Part shown: in pieces, positions 48,360 to 58,318 of the stretch | How the letters are laid out: every line of letters begins with the position of its first letter | Position numbering within the stretch: position 1 is the stretch's first letter | Source: Gnetum montanum | Taxonomy: Eukaryota; Streptophyta; Gnetopsida; Gnetales; Gnetaceae | Length of the DNA: 64,000 nucleotides | NCBI GenBank assembly: GCA_015680685.1 | Contig: MNCI01026476.1 | Location: 404,707 to 468,706, forward strand | Direction: 5' to 3' | Program-made: the position numbers and the translations under genes | The notes under the pieces: model-generated | Told to the model about the DNA's origin: nothing | Seen by the model: only the letters and a program-made list of their open reading frames with translations | The model's database searches: none

Positions 48360-49660
48360 TAATTTTATTTAAAAAGCATTGTAGTAGCATGGCAGGTCAA
48401 ATGAGCAATTCTAAAACATTTGAACTTGTGGGTAGGAACAATTCTTAGCCTGGTATGACAACCGAAGTTTTGAAATTTATGAAGGAGTATTTGACTTATT
48501 AGAAGTTCAAAAGGAAATAAAGGAATAAATGATCATTATATGCCTTTGTCAATTCCCAAGGGTCCATGGGAAAGTGTGTCTATGGATTATTTGAGTGATA
48601 TTCCAAAAACCAAAAGTGAGAATGATGTAATTTTTATTGTTGTGGATAGGTTCTTCAAGATTACATACTTTATTCTATGTAAGAAGGTGAGTAATGCTTC
48701 TCATGTTGCAAATTTATTTTTCTAGAATGTTGTGAAGTTGCATGGAATTCGTTTGTATATTGTTAGTGACAGAGATTCCAAATTTTCAAGTTACTTTTGG
48801 TATTTGCTTTGAAAAATTTAGGGAAAATTTTGAATTTTTCTAGTGTATATCATTCACAATATGATGGCCAAATGGAGATGGTGAATAAATATTTGCTTAA
48901 TATATTGGGATGTTTATGTTATGAACAACCAAATAGGTAAAAAAAGCTTATTGTGTCATGCTAAGTTATTATACAATAATGATTTTTCATATTGTTATTG
49001 GTAAAAGCCCATTTGAAGTGAACTATGAATTTTGTCCAAAGATGGTGGACACTTTGAAGAGCTTTGATAGTGAACCTCAACTTAGTGTTGATTTTGTACA
49101 AGAGATGAGGTATCTCCATGCATAAGTAAAATCAAATCTTGAGAAGAAGGCTAAAGAAAGATTCCTTAAGAGAAATGAGGATAAATAGAGCTAAATTTTT
49201 CTATTAGTAACTTGGTTTATGTGCACTTGAAGAATAAGTAGTTAAGAGGTGTTAATTTCTCCAAGTTGAAAGCCAAGAAGATAAGGCCTTTTAAAATTAA
49301 GGCTAAGATCAATGATAATGCATTTGAGATTGATTTACCAAATGATGTTAATATGCATTTTATGTTTAATGTTTGAGATCTTATACACTATTGTGGACCA
49401 ATTGATGAGAAGATCATGTAGGGTAGCATCGATGAGCTAAAGGGTGCTATTGATTAGTCCAAGTCTTCAATGAAAAGAAAGCTAATCATACTCAATTGGA
49501 GTGAAGCTTATAGTACTTAGGGAGTTAAGAGGCATGGGTATTTGATCCATTGGAAGGATCAATCCATGGATGATGCTATATGGGTTCATGAGACCAAACT
49601 TCACAAGTGGGAAATCACTTCAAACCATATTTCTTTGTTCACATGGGTTCACTGTTTGAA
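48360..49660 (+). pseudogene. Chromovirus integrase and chromodomain
   Basis: The integrase starts with remnants of the HHCC zinc finger (HCSSMAGQ near 48376, CX2C lost). The catalytic core carries WESVSMDYLSDIPKTKSEND and VVDRFFKITYF; a later VSDRDSKF holds the second catalytic aspartate. The C-terminal domain (about 49150-49390) includes KINDNAFEIDLPND-like wording. A chromodomain follows at about 49520-49610, reading VKRHGYLIHWKDQSMDDAIW, which matches the (Y)LV(K)WKG…W pattern. Chromodomains can direct integration to marked chromatin. Frameshifts and stops make it inactive. Confidence 0.8.
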
Positions 49661-49672
49661 GGATGGGAGAGT

Positions 49673-50626
49673 TGGTGTAGGAACATCTCTTCCAAATCCC
49701 TTTTTCTTTCCTACATATGTGTTTTATAGGTTTCAAGCTCTATGGAGATGTCTTGGAGGTCAAGTAGACATTTTGGCTAGGAGTGAATTCTTCACAAAAG
49801 ATGTCTTTGTCTAGCAAGAGACATCTTGAAATTTAGAGGAGACATCTTGACTTGAGACAAAATAGCTTGGGAAAGATGTCTTATCTATAGTGTAGATGTC
49901 TTAGATAAGAGGTCTTGCCTATGAGGGGACATCTTGGCGAGGGAGGAGATGACTCTCAAAAATAGTAGACATCTTGGCCAAAAGTGGTGCTTTTATAGAA
50001 GATGATCCAAGGAAGCTAGATACAATCTATATGACTAGAAAACTTTTTTATTTAGCCATTCTAAGTTGAAAATAGCTAGAAGATGGAGGAAAAAATAGAA
50101 AAATCATGGGAACTCCAAGTTGAGCTTGTGGAAGGTTTCCCTATATTTTTATCTTATTTTCATAATAAATTTATTAGTATATTAGGTTTATGATGGACAA
50201 AGAGTGAGAGAAGATTCCTCAGTGAAAGCTCTTGATTTGATAAGATATTGGGCAAGGTGTGGAAGAGAACATTGAGTGAGTGCATAGAGGTTGTAGCTCC
50301 AAGGTCAGTTGTATTATGTATTGGTCTATGTATTCCTATTCTTTCTTGTATATTGAGATCTCATTCCTGGGTTGTGGGAGAATCTTTTTATTAGTTGTGT
50401 CTTGCATTAAGAATAATTGTTGTATAGCTATAAAGTCTCATGCCATGCAATATCATTGGAGTGAAAGATTTTGGATGTTTGTGGGATTTGGAAACCTTGT
50501 TGTAATCTTCTAATTGAATAATTGAGGATAGTTAGTTTTTTTGTTTTCTAGCAAAAGTTATTGTCTTTTCATAATATCTAGATTTAGTATTTGAAGGTGA
50601 TTAATTATTGAAGTGAACCTACTTTA
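49673..50626 (+). repeat. 3' LTR of the chromovirus
   Basis: Follows the purine tract gaaggatgggaga and matches the 5' LTR. Its outer end is …ctacttta where the 5' copy has …ttactcca, so the expected CA has mutated to TA. Confidence 0.85.
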
Positions 50627-50860
50627 ATGATGAAGTAGGAACCAATGCTATCTCATGGTCTATCATTGAGCATCTTGGCCTTGAGAAATAGGTTGCATAT
50701 TCTAACTATAACTTTAATTTCATTTGGTGGTGATAGAGTAGAGATCTTAGGGAGCATTAAGTTATCATTCTTAGTTAGCAATTGCATCACATTTGAAATA
50801 ATTTTTATGACTATAATGAATTCATCAGGTATAAATGTTATCTTAGGAAGACCTTAATGA
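50627..50860 (+). pseudogene. Outer Gypsy element protease region, right half
   Basis: Immediately after the chromovirus the frame reads NAISWSIIEHLGL, which resembles the start of a Gypsy protease active-site region (N-(I/V)-x-x-x-x-(I/L/F)-x-x-L-G-L). A frameshift near 50690 moves it to a second frame containing LISFGGDRVEILGSIKLSF and ending NSSGINVILGRP, the usual …YN(V/A)(I/L)LGRPW end of the protease. No reverse transcriptase follows; the sequence after 50860 stays weakly readable to about 51230 and then becomes A-rich. Confidence 0.7.
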
Positions 50861-52002
50861 GCTTATTACTATGCTATCTTTTCTCCATTACTTTAGGAAC
50901 CCATTTCCCTTGCAAGGATAAAGAAGTAGCGATTCACATAGATCTTGAGGTTCCTACTATCATGTTTCTTAATGTTATAGGAGAGTCTAGCCTAGGATCC
51001 TAACTCACACTCATGGGATAAATCTCCATTAAAGAAAAAACCAACAAAGCTAAAATTAGCATTTCTTGGTCTTCCAACATGTATGAGTTAGTGGACTTAG
51101 GATTTGGTAAATTAGATATAGTAGAGTCTGTTAAAAGTAGAAAGGGTTCTACTAGAATGTAGGCTAGAAAGGCCATGATCCAATCATGGCCTCCACAATA
51201 ATTCCTTAATAATTTCTTTTTACCCATATTTTTATTATTTATATATTTTTCTAGAGTTTGTGCATGTTTTCTATTTTCACTTAGTCCTTATGTTATGTCT
51301 TTTAATTTATATAATTGTAATGTTTTACCACTTTTCTAACTTCATTTTCTTTATCATTTATGGCTAGCACTTAGTTTCTTTTACAAAGTGTAGAACTTTT
51401 ATATTTATATTTATTGCATTCATTTTCATAATTTGTGAAAGAAAAAAGTGAAAAAAAACATAAACATATAAAATTTAGAAAAATTCATAAATATAGAAAA
51501 CTTAAAAAACTACAAACCTAGAAAACTATAAAAGTTATAAAAATGTAAAACATAAAAAAGCCATAAAAAATAACAATCCTTGTACCATAGCCAAATATTC
51601 ATACAACATCCACTAGAGTACATTCCATTAATAATCATACATAATATCTAAAAAATAATAAAAATTCTAAAAACAAGTCTCATGTTAATATCCAACTCTA
51701 GTCATCCTAACCACTTGGGATCTCATCATGATAAGGAAAGATCTTTCCTACAACCTCATCATTGTCTAGGTCCTTCTTACTACTACTAGAACCTCTTGGA
51801 GCCTATGTATCTATAAAAACATAAACTAAAAGAAAACTTAAAAATATAAAAACTAAATAAAAATACTAACATAAGTAAAATATAAAATTATAAAAATAAT
51901 AAAACTAATAAAAATTAACCTAAAAAATAAAAGAGAAAATAACTAAAATGTATTTTCTTACTTGCAACCATGTCACTAGGTCCTACTTTACATCCATCTA
52001 TT
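50861..52002. other. Weakly coding tail and A-rich tracts
   Basis: A forward frame can be followed to about 51230 but has no recognisable domain. A-rich, cataaaaaacta-like tracts occupy 51430-51580 and 51820-51950. On the reverse strand they are T-rich, and the second one ends in a good acceptor (…tttatag, about 51812), with a GTAAG donor near 51964. They may therefore be introns of a decayed reverse-strand gene. Confidence 0.3.
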
Positions 52003-53594
52003 GATGCATAAATTTTGGACACATCAATACTCAGAAAAACTCATTTAGGAAGACTATCACCTAGGGCACCTCCCATATGGGTACAAAAACTTAGGAATAG
52101 TCTTAGCTAGAGAGCACTATGTGACGTTAAATGGTTGAATGGGGATCTTATCCCCTTGTTGTCGTGGTATCGCTAATCATTGCCTATGTCACACATCATG
52201 GGCTATCTGTTGGCCATTCATGTGCTAGTATTGTGCATTACTTGTAGACATCTCTTGACCTCTCTCTGCCAGAAACAACTACATGTGATTAGTGATTGGC
52301 CGAAGGGAATACATCTCTCTCCCACTCTTTGCCTACAGTGGCAGTAAGAGCCAACGAGTTGATGGGTTCTCAAGCAAGACTAGTAGCCATGCACATGGAC
52401 AAAAATCTCTAGGGCCTCTCTCTCTCCTAGTGGTAGCACATGGCATCAGATGATGTAACCAACGGTAGGTAGTCAACATGAACAATAGTGGAGCATGAGC
52501 TATAGGTGGTCCTGCAATGTAGCAGAAGCATCTACAAGTGGTGATTGGTAGACAACATGTGGCACGCGACGATAACGTCTGCGAGTGATGAGTGAAAGAT
52601 GATGCTTGGCGTGTGATGATCAATGGTATCAGTAGGCAATGTGCAATAGTAGGTGGTAGTAGTGATAGCAATAATGTGAATGACATAAAACTTTGGATAC
52701 ATGGTAGGAGTTGCAACTAAAGGTTGGTAGGTGTGATGAACATTATACTCTGCACATGTGGTGGGAGCTCTAGCCAATGGTTGGCAAGCATGTGATAGCT
52801 ACTGTAGGTGGGTTAAAGAGGGTGTGTGGTAGTGGATAGAAGTCATAGGCATAGATAATGAGAGTGGTGGTGTGCAGCATGTGGTAGTGAATGACAATGG
52901 GTGGTGTAGCAGGTAGCATGAGTTGTTAGCATCAGTAAGTAATAGTGGTGCATGAGCAGTAGTGGGTGGTAGTAATAATAACTATAGCTAGCAGCATGAG
53001 TGTGCATGTGGTAGTGAGTAGCTATAGGTGGTTGTTAGTGACAATCAACAGTAGAAGCAACACATGCCTATTTAGTAGTGGTGATAGGCTATGGAAAACA
53101 TTAGCAAATAGTGGCAACATTTACTGTAGTGGTCGGTGGCACATTGCAGGTGGCAGCTAGTGTGAGGCAGCAACTATGGCAAGCGATGCGAGTGTGCACG
53201 TGGTAGTGAATAACTATAAGTGGTGGTCAGTGATATTTAATAGTAGAAGAAATGTGTGATTAGTCAACAATGGTGATAGGCTACAACAAATGTTAGCAAA
53301 TGGTAGCATGCAATAGTTTCATCCCTATGATAGCAAGGATTTTTTTTGTTGGTAGTAGGCACCATTGGTAGCAACCACAATGGTGCAAAGCAATAGCAAA
53401 TGATGGTGAACAATGGCAGTGCGAAGACAAAAAGATAGGATTCCCATTTAATCATTTAATGTCACATAGCCTTGTCTAGCTGAGATTATTCTTGGGTTTC
53501 CATATCGATACGGTAGGCACCCTACATGATAGTCTTCGTAAACAAGTTTTTCTCGATGTTGGTGTGTTCAAAATTTACAAATAAACATCATCAT
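52003..53594. mobile_element. Candidate Mutator-like or foldback-type DNA element
   Basis: Inverted arms of about 155 bp lie at 52003-52160 and 53435-53594. By eye they are roughly 75% identical when one is reversed, for example aaattttg(g/a)acaca, gaagactatca, ctagct(a/g)ag and actatgtgac(g/a)ttaaatg. The flanks carry the direct repeat CATCTATT at 51995-52002 and 53595-53602. Long terminal inverted repeats with an 8-11 bp target duplication are typical of Mutator-like elements; long arms enclosing tandem repeats also recall foldback elements. There is no transposase, so it would be non-autonomous. The right flank is CAT-rich, so the 8-bp match could be chance. Confidence 0.5.
52430..53410. 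repeat. GT-rich minisatellite between the inverted arms
   Basis: Degenerate repeats of tggtagt/gtggtag words fill this stretch. A clear 192-bp higher-order unit occurs twice, anchored by gagtgtgca(t/c)gtggtagtga at 52998 and 53190. A shorter ~60-bp unit repeats near 52700 and 52755 (acatg(g)t(a)gg(a/g)ag…ggttgg). Confidence 0.75.
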
Positions 53595-53649
53595 CATCTA
53601 TTATTGCCCCTATCTTAGAGGTATTGTAACCAAATACATTAACCAAATA

Positions 53650-56600
53650 CTATCTAATCTATTTAGAAGAGAGGAATGGGAAGTCCAAATTCTTTATAAG
53701 CATATCTAGGACATAAAAAATGGATGGATTGTCAACATTAGGCTCCCTCTCAATCCTGATCTCCTCTCCTATATTAGGAGCCTCATTGTCTCTCTCTTTT
53801 CTCTTCACCTTTACACAACCTTCAAAGCCTTCTAAGGCATCACTAACTTTCATCTTCTTAATAAACATGCCTCTTAACTTTCTTGCTCTCTTTTCTTCCC
53901 TAAGTTGCCAAGAATAAAATATTTCTTCTTATAAAACAATTTTTTTCTTTTGTGTTGATTTGCCTAATGTTTCCACATAGCACAACTATGCCTGAACTTA
54001 CTATTTAAGGTTTTGACATTAAGAATTTATGCTACTGATGAGTATGGGTAGCTAGCACAACATCCAAGAAATCTCTCAAAAGCCAATGAAAGGAAGAATT
54101 AAGATTATGATGTGTCATAATTCTACCATGAAAATCAAGCTCTAACATTCCATCTTATTCTTCAATTTATTTATTTGAGAAGGAATTTTATTCTTTTTCT
54201 CTTTGGTCAATACTATTTCTATTGTTAGATCCATTATGATATTTGATTATTTTACTTTAAGTGAGATCATCTCTATTTCATACTGAGGTATTGCATCCAT
54301 CCTCTCTCTTACCTTTGGATCATCATGCAATAAAGGCTGTAAATCAAGATCTACAATGAATAACGTTTTGCAATCCATCCTAATCTATACATCCATTAAA
54401 ACATCTAATTGTTATCTATCTAACTAACAAAGTAAAATATATATTTTTTAATTACTAACATAAATAAAAATAAAAAAAATAAAAAATTAGAACACTAAAA
54501 GTACAAGAATACAATAGAAAGAACACAAATGAACTTATCACTATCTAAAACAACATTTTAGTTTTTTTGTTATACTATTAATCATTCCTCTAATTCTTTC
54601 ATTTTAATATGTTTCCATACTAGCCTTAAAATATCTTACATAAAAAATTAATAAAAAATTCAAAAATCACAAATAAGCCTAACTAAGCAAGATAAAAAAG
54701 AACTATAAACAAAACCACTTACTTACCATAAGATAGTGGTCCCTTCTCCTTCAATTTCTTTTCTAACCACTTCATCCTAACTTCATCTGACATTTCTTTC
54801 TCCTAGGAAGGTAATCCATTGGTCCTTAAAGGAAATGGAATTTTATCCAGGTCATGATCTACAAGTTAAAAAAATCATTAGTCTTTCATACAAATGAACT
54901 ATTAGATCTTTTCCAAATACTAAAACATTTTAAACTTTATTTCCATCTCCTAAGTTAATTTATAATGCCTTATCAAAAAGCTCATGTGTGAAGGCCTTAT
55001 TTCCACTTTTTTTGTTACCTCCCTTCCTTTTGTCTCTACTACTTCATGGGTCTTTTCTTTTTCTTCCTTCTTTGCTTACCTCTCTACTTCCTCTTATGCT
55101 TTCTTCTCTTTCTCTTCATAGACCCTCCTCTCTTCTTCTTCTCCTTACCTTCTTTGCTATCTGAAAGAGTGCTTTAGTCTATACCTTCTTATTTTTCTTC
55201 ACTATAGCAAAAAAATATAGTTAAAAAAAATTAGTGTATATAGAAACTAGTGTAAAAAAAAAAACTAGTAAGTATAAAAAATTCATTAAAATATTATACA
55301 ACATCAAAATATGAGTACACTAATGCTAAAAATAAAACAACATGCATAATAAAACTACTTTGCTAACTTTCCTAATCTCTCTACTTCCTTGACCACTTTT
55401 GCTTTTAACTCATCCTTCGAATCATATGTATTCACTGTTGAACAAAAACTGCTCTCATCTTCTTAACCATCTATTCCTCATTTTATGTGTCCAAGGAACT
55501 AGGTTCACATGAACTGAATGTTTCTTAGTCAATGCCATGCTATGAAGAATGGAGAATTTAGCTACATCCTCTCATAATAATCATGCTATCTTCATGGGAT
55601 TCCTTAATGCTATGGAAAGGATCATCATGATGTTCATCACATGCTAATACACAAGATAAGATAAGTCCTCCTCATTGAACACCTTCCCCTTGTGATCAAC
55701 ACAATCTAATAAATTTGTGAAATAATGCAACATATCATAATAAAAAAATAAAACAAACTTAATAGAGTTGCTTGAGCTTTCATCATTCACAATGTTAATG
55801 TTGTCTAACTCATTGAACATCTTCTTGTTTAGGTAGATAGCTTAATCACAACAAGTACCATGGATCATGACATTGTAGATGACCACAAGCCTAATAGAAG
55901 AAGTAGTTCTATGTTGTCTAATCTTAGAGAGATGATACATTTGCACCAAATTAGGATTTGTACATTTGAAAATGTTGTGAGACTTATTTCCATACTAATC
56001 CCATTTAGTAATCATGTCTTGATTAATGGTTGACAACTTCTTATCTTTCTCAACTACTAGGCCAACATTAGAAAAATTAAACTAGTGCCTCAATAAACTT
56101 TGGTTCTAAGGAAATATTACCTCTCTACCCTAAACTTTAAATATGGATAACTACTTTTGGCTTGAATAACATCTTAGTAGGGTAATTACATTCATGGGTG
56201 AAATGTTTGGAGATTTGAATATAAACAAAGGATTCAACCCTATGTGCTCTAAATTGAATAGTTACTTCCTTCTATCTCCACTCACCAAACATGCATGATC
56301 TATACATTGGCTTACAAGTTTCTCTCCTTTACATTTCCAATTTGAATGTACATACTTCTAAATTTATTATGTTATCTAAAAAATAAAAACATAGTTTGTT
56401 AAACTTAAAGTACATATCTAGGCAAAGCCAAAGAAAAGTGTTGGCAAAATGAATCTAAGTGCTAAACATGGAACTTTAAAAATTGTCATTGAATAACTTA
56501 CCATTGGATACTAGGTGGAAATGGAAACCCTTTGAACACTTATTCCTCATGCCTAAATTAGGCCTATCATGGAGAATATGAACCAAACTATCCTATGGAT

Positions 56601-57260
56601 ATCCTTAGTAACATTAGTGTTTCTGAGCCTTCTCTACCTTGAGAGTAGCCTCACAGAGCATATGTTCCAACATATCCAAATAAGTATCCTTTGAATTAGG
56701 ATTATCAAACATACAATCACACAAAAAACAACTAGCTACATCATACAATAGTGCTAATTAAAACAAAAGCTCAAAACTTTGAACAAATACAACAATCATA
56801 ATTGAGAAATTATACTTTGAGACTATAACATGAGTGTTGGTAGAATTGAATAGACTTTAGATGTGATTAGAATCCAAAAATAATGTGGTATCTACATTGA
56901 ATAATTTGTAAGCATGATCCCTCTATAAATAGTCTAACTCCTTGCATTAGATATCCCGTGTCCTACTTACCTCATTTACTATTATGTTAATATCACTTGG
57001 GTCTTAGATTACATATTCCAATAGCCTTGCAATGATCCCATGATAGATAGTTAGGATGTGAATTGATGCTTCTTTGTGTTTTCTTTCCTTCATTTTTAGA
57101 CTTGGGCAAGCAATTATGAGCTCATGTGACCCATAGTTTCCCATAGTTTAGGATCTTAAGCGAAAATTTGATTTCCAATGAGTTTCAAGTTTACCAAAGC
57201 AACAATGTATATCCTACAATCACTATGAGTCAATTTTTAGAAGATAGAGGATTGAGGAAC
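53650..57260 (-). pseudogene. Degenerate intron-containing gene, function unknown
   Basis: On the reverse strand, coding-like blocks alternate with T-rich tracts that resemble plant introns. The best-defined exon (54727-54858) has acceptor TTGTAG before it and donor ATG|GTAAGTAAG after it. It reads DLDKIPFPLRTNGLPS, a stop, then EKEMSDEVRMKWLEKKLKEK. Another exon begins at 54350 after TTGTAG, reading DLQPLLHDDPKVRERMDAIP. A long block (about 57120-55380) carries segments such as NELDNINIVNDESSSNSIKF and LHYFTNLLDCVDHKGKVFNE between occasional stops. A clean 69-codon frame at 53659-53868 (KKMKVSDALEGFEGCVKVKR) ends it. A Glu/Lys-rich segment around 55020-55190 may be coiled coil. I do not recognise the family and saw no retroelement enzyme motif. 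Confidence 0.42.
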
Positions 57261-58318
57261 AAGTGGATTTAGCTTCAAATGGAGATGGAGGTAACTTAGG
57301 AAGTTGAATTTTGGGTTTGGCAAGGTACTGCATGCTCATGCGATTCACATAGGCTTGTAACATAGAGTTTCTTCCAAATGTGGTTCACAACCACTCACAA
57401 CATATTTTTTAATATAAGACCAAAATCCATTAGTATTAGTCCCTAAGACTCGCACTCCTATTATATTCATAATGGATCTTTTAGCTTAATTGGTTACTTT
57501 ACCATTAAGATTTGAATACTTGGTCATTGGAAATGATTAAGTGAGACTATTGATCATTGTTCCTCATAGCAGTTGATTAACTTGATGACTCTTCTTTGGG
57601 TAGGGAGTTGCAACCTAACTACAAATCACACCCAAGTGGCAACTATTAACCAAAATTTATTGCAAGCATTAGTTAAAGCTTTTTCTTGCACTAGATTGAA
57701 GCCAAACTATAAGAGGAATAGAAGAGAATTATATATATCTATAGATACTCAAAGAAATTTTGAAAATAGAGAATTTAAGTTTGTTAAATGATATTATTAT
57801 AGTGAGATTGTTGTATTGAGATTGAACAATAAGATAGTCATTTCTTTTATTAAGAGTGAATTAATATTAAGTTTTATTTATCATAATTCTAGCAACTTAA
57901 CTCCATGTAACCCATGGCCCGCCATTTGATTGATTTCCACATTATACAGCGCAATAATGCAAGAATAATAACTTAATATTTTGGCTCCATTGCAATAGTT
58001 GTAGGTTATAGTGATATTTTTTAGATTGAAATTCTATTTAATTTTATGTTTCTTCTTGTTTTAATCATATATATGGGTTCAAATTAGTCTTTCAGTTTGT
58101 GTATGTTATAATTATTATAATTTCAAGTGAAATTAATTGACATTCAAATGTTTCTTCTTGATTTAGAAATATTAATGATTGATGAAGCACTTATTCACAC
58201 TCAATGATTCTTATAGCAGATTGTGATTTTATTATTTTTCCTTTTGTTTCTTTATTACTTGTTATTTCATTATAGGTTTATGGTGTGAATTCATAAGAAA
58301 TTTCAAAGATCTATATAT
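57261..58318. other. No feature recognised; may hold the 5' LTR of the next element
   Basis: A small forward frame at 57573-57791 (72 codons) has no domain. The Gypsy polyprotein that starts near 58319 should have its 5' LTR and primer site here, but I found neither a convincing primer site nor LTR ends, and its 3' LTR is outside the window. Confidence 0.35.

Larger units (their letters stand above)
43987..50626 (+). mobile_element. Complete but dead chromovirus-type Gypsy retrotransposon
   Basis: A 6640-bp element with two LTRs (43987-44914 and 49673-50626), a Met-tRNA-type primer site (44922-44934) and a polypurine tract before the 3' LTR. Between them, in the Gypsy order, are Gag, protease, reverse transcriptase, RNase H, integrase and a C-terminal chromodomain. 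A near-perfect 5-bp target-site duplication (atgag/atgat) flanks it. Domain order with integrase last and a chromodomain places it among plant chromoviruses. The LTRs appear only about 75-80% identical by eye and the coding region is full of stops, so it is old. A deleted relative lies at 7085-9884. Confidence 0.88.

Noticed and set aside
57482-57519. RNA polymerase III box A (TAGCTTAATTG) and a box B-like GATTTGAATAC, suggesting a tRNA-derived SINE
   Set aside because: Box A fits the consensus but box B matches only 8 of 11 positions and the spacing (27 bp between starts) is too short; no cloverleaf, tail or target duplication was found.
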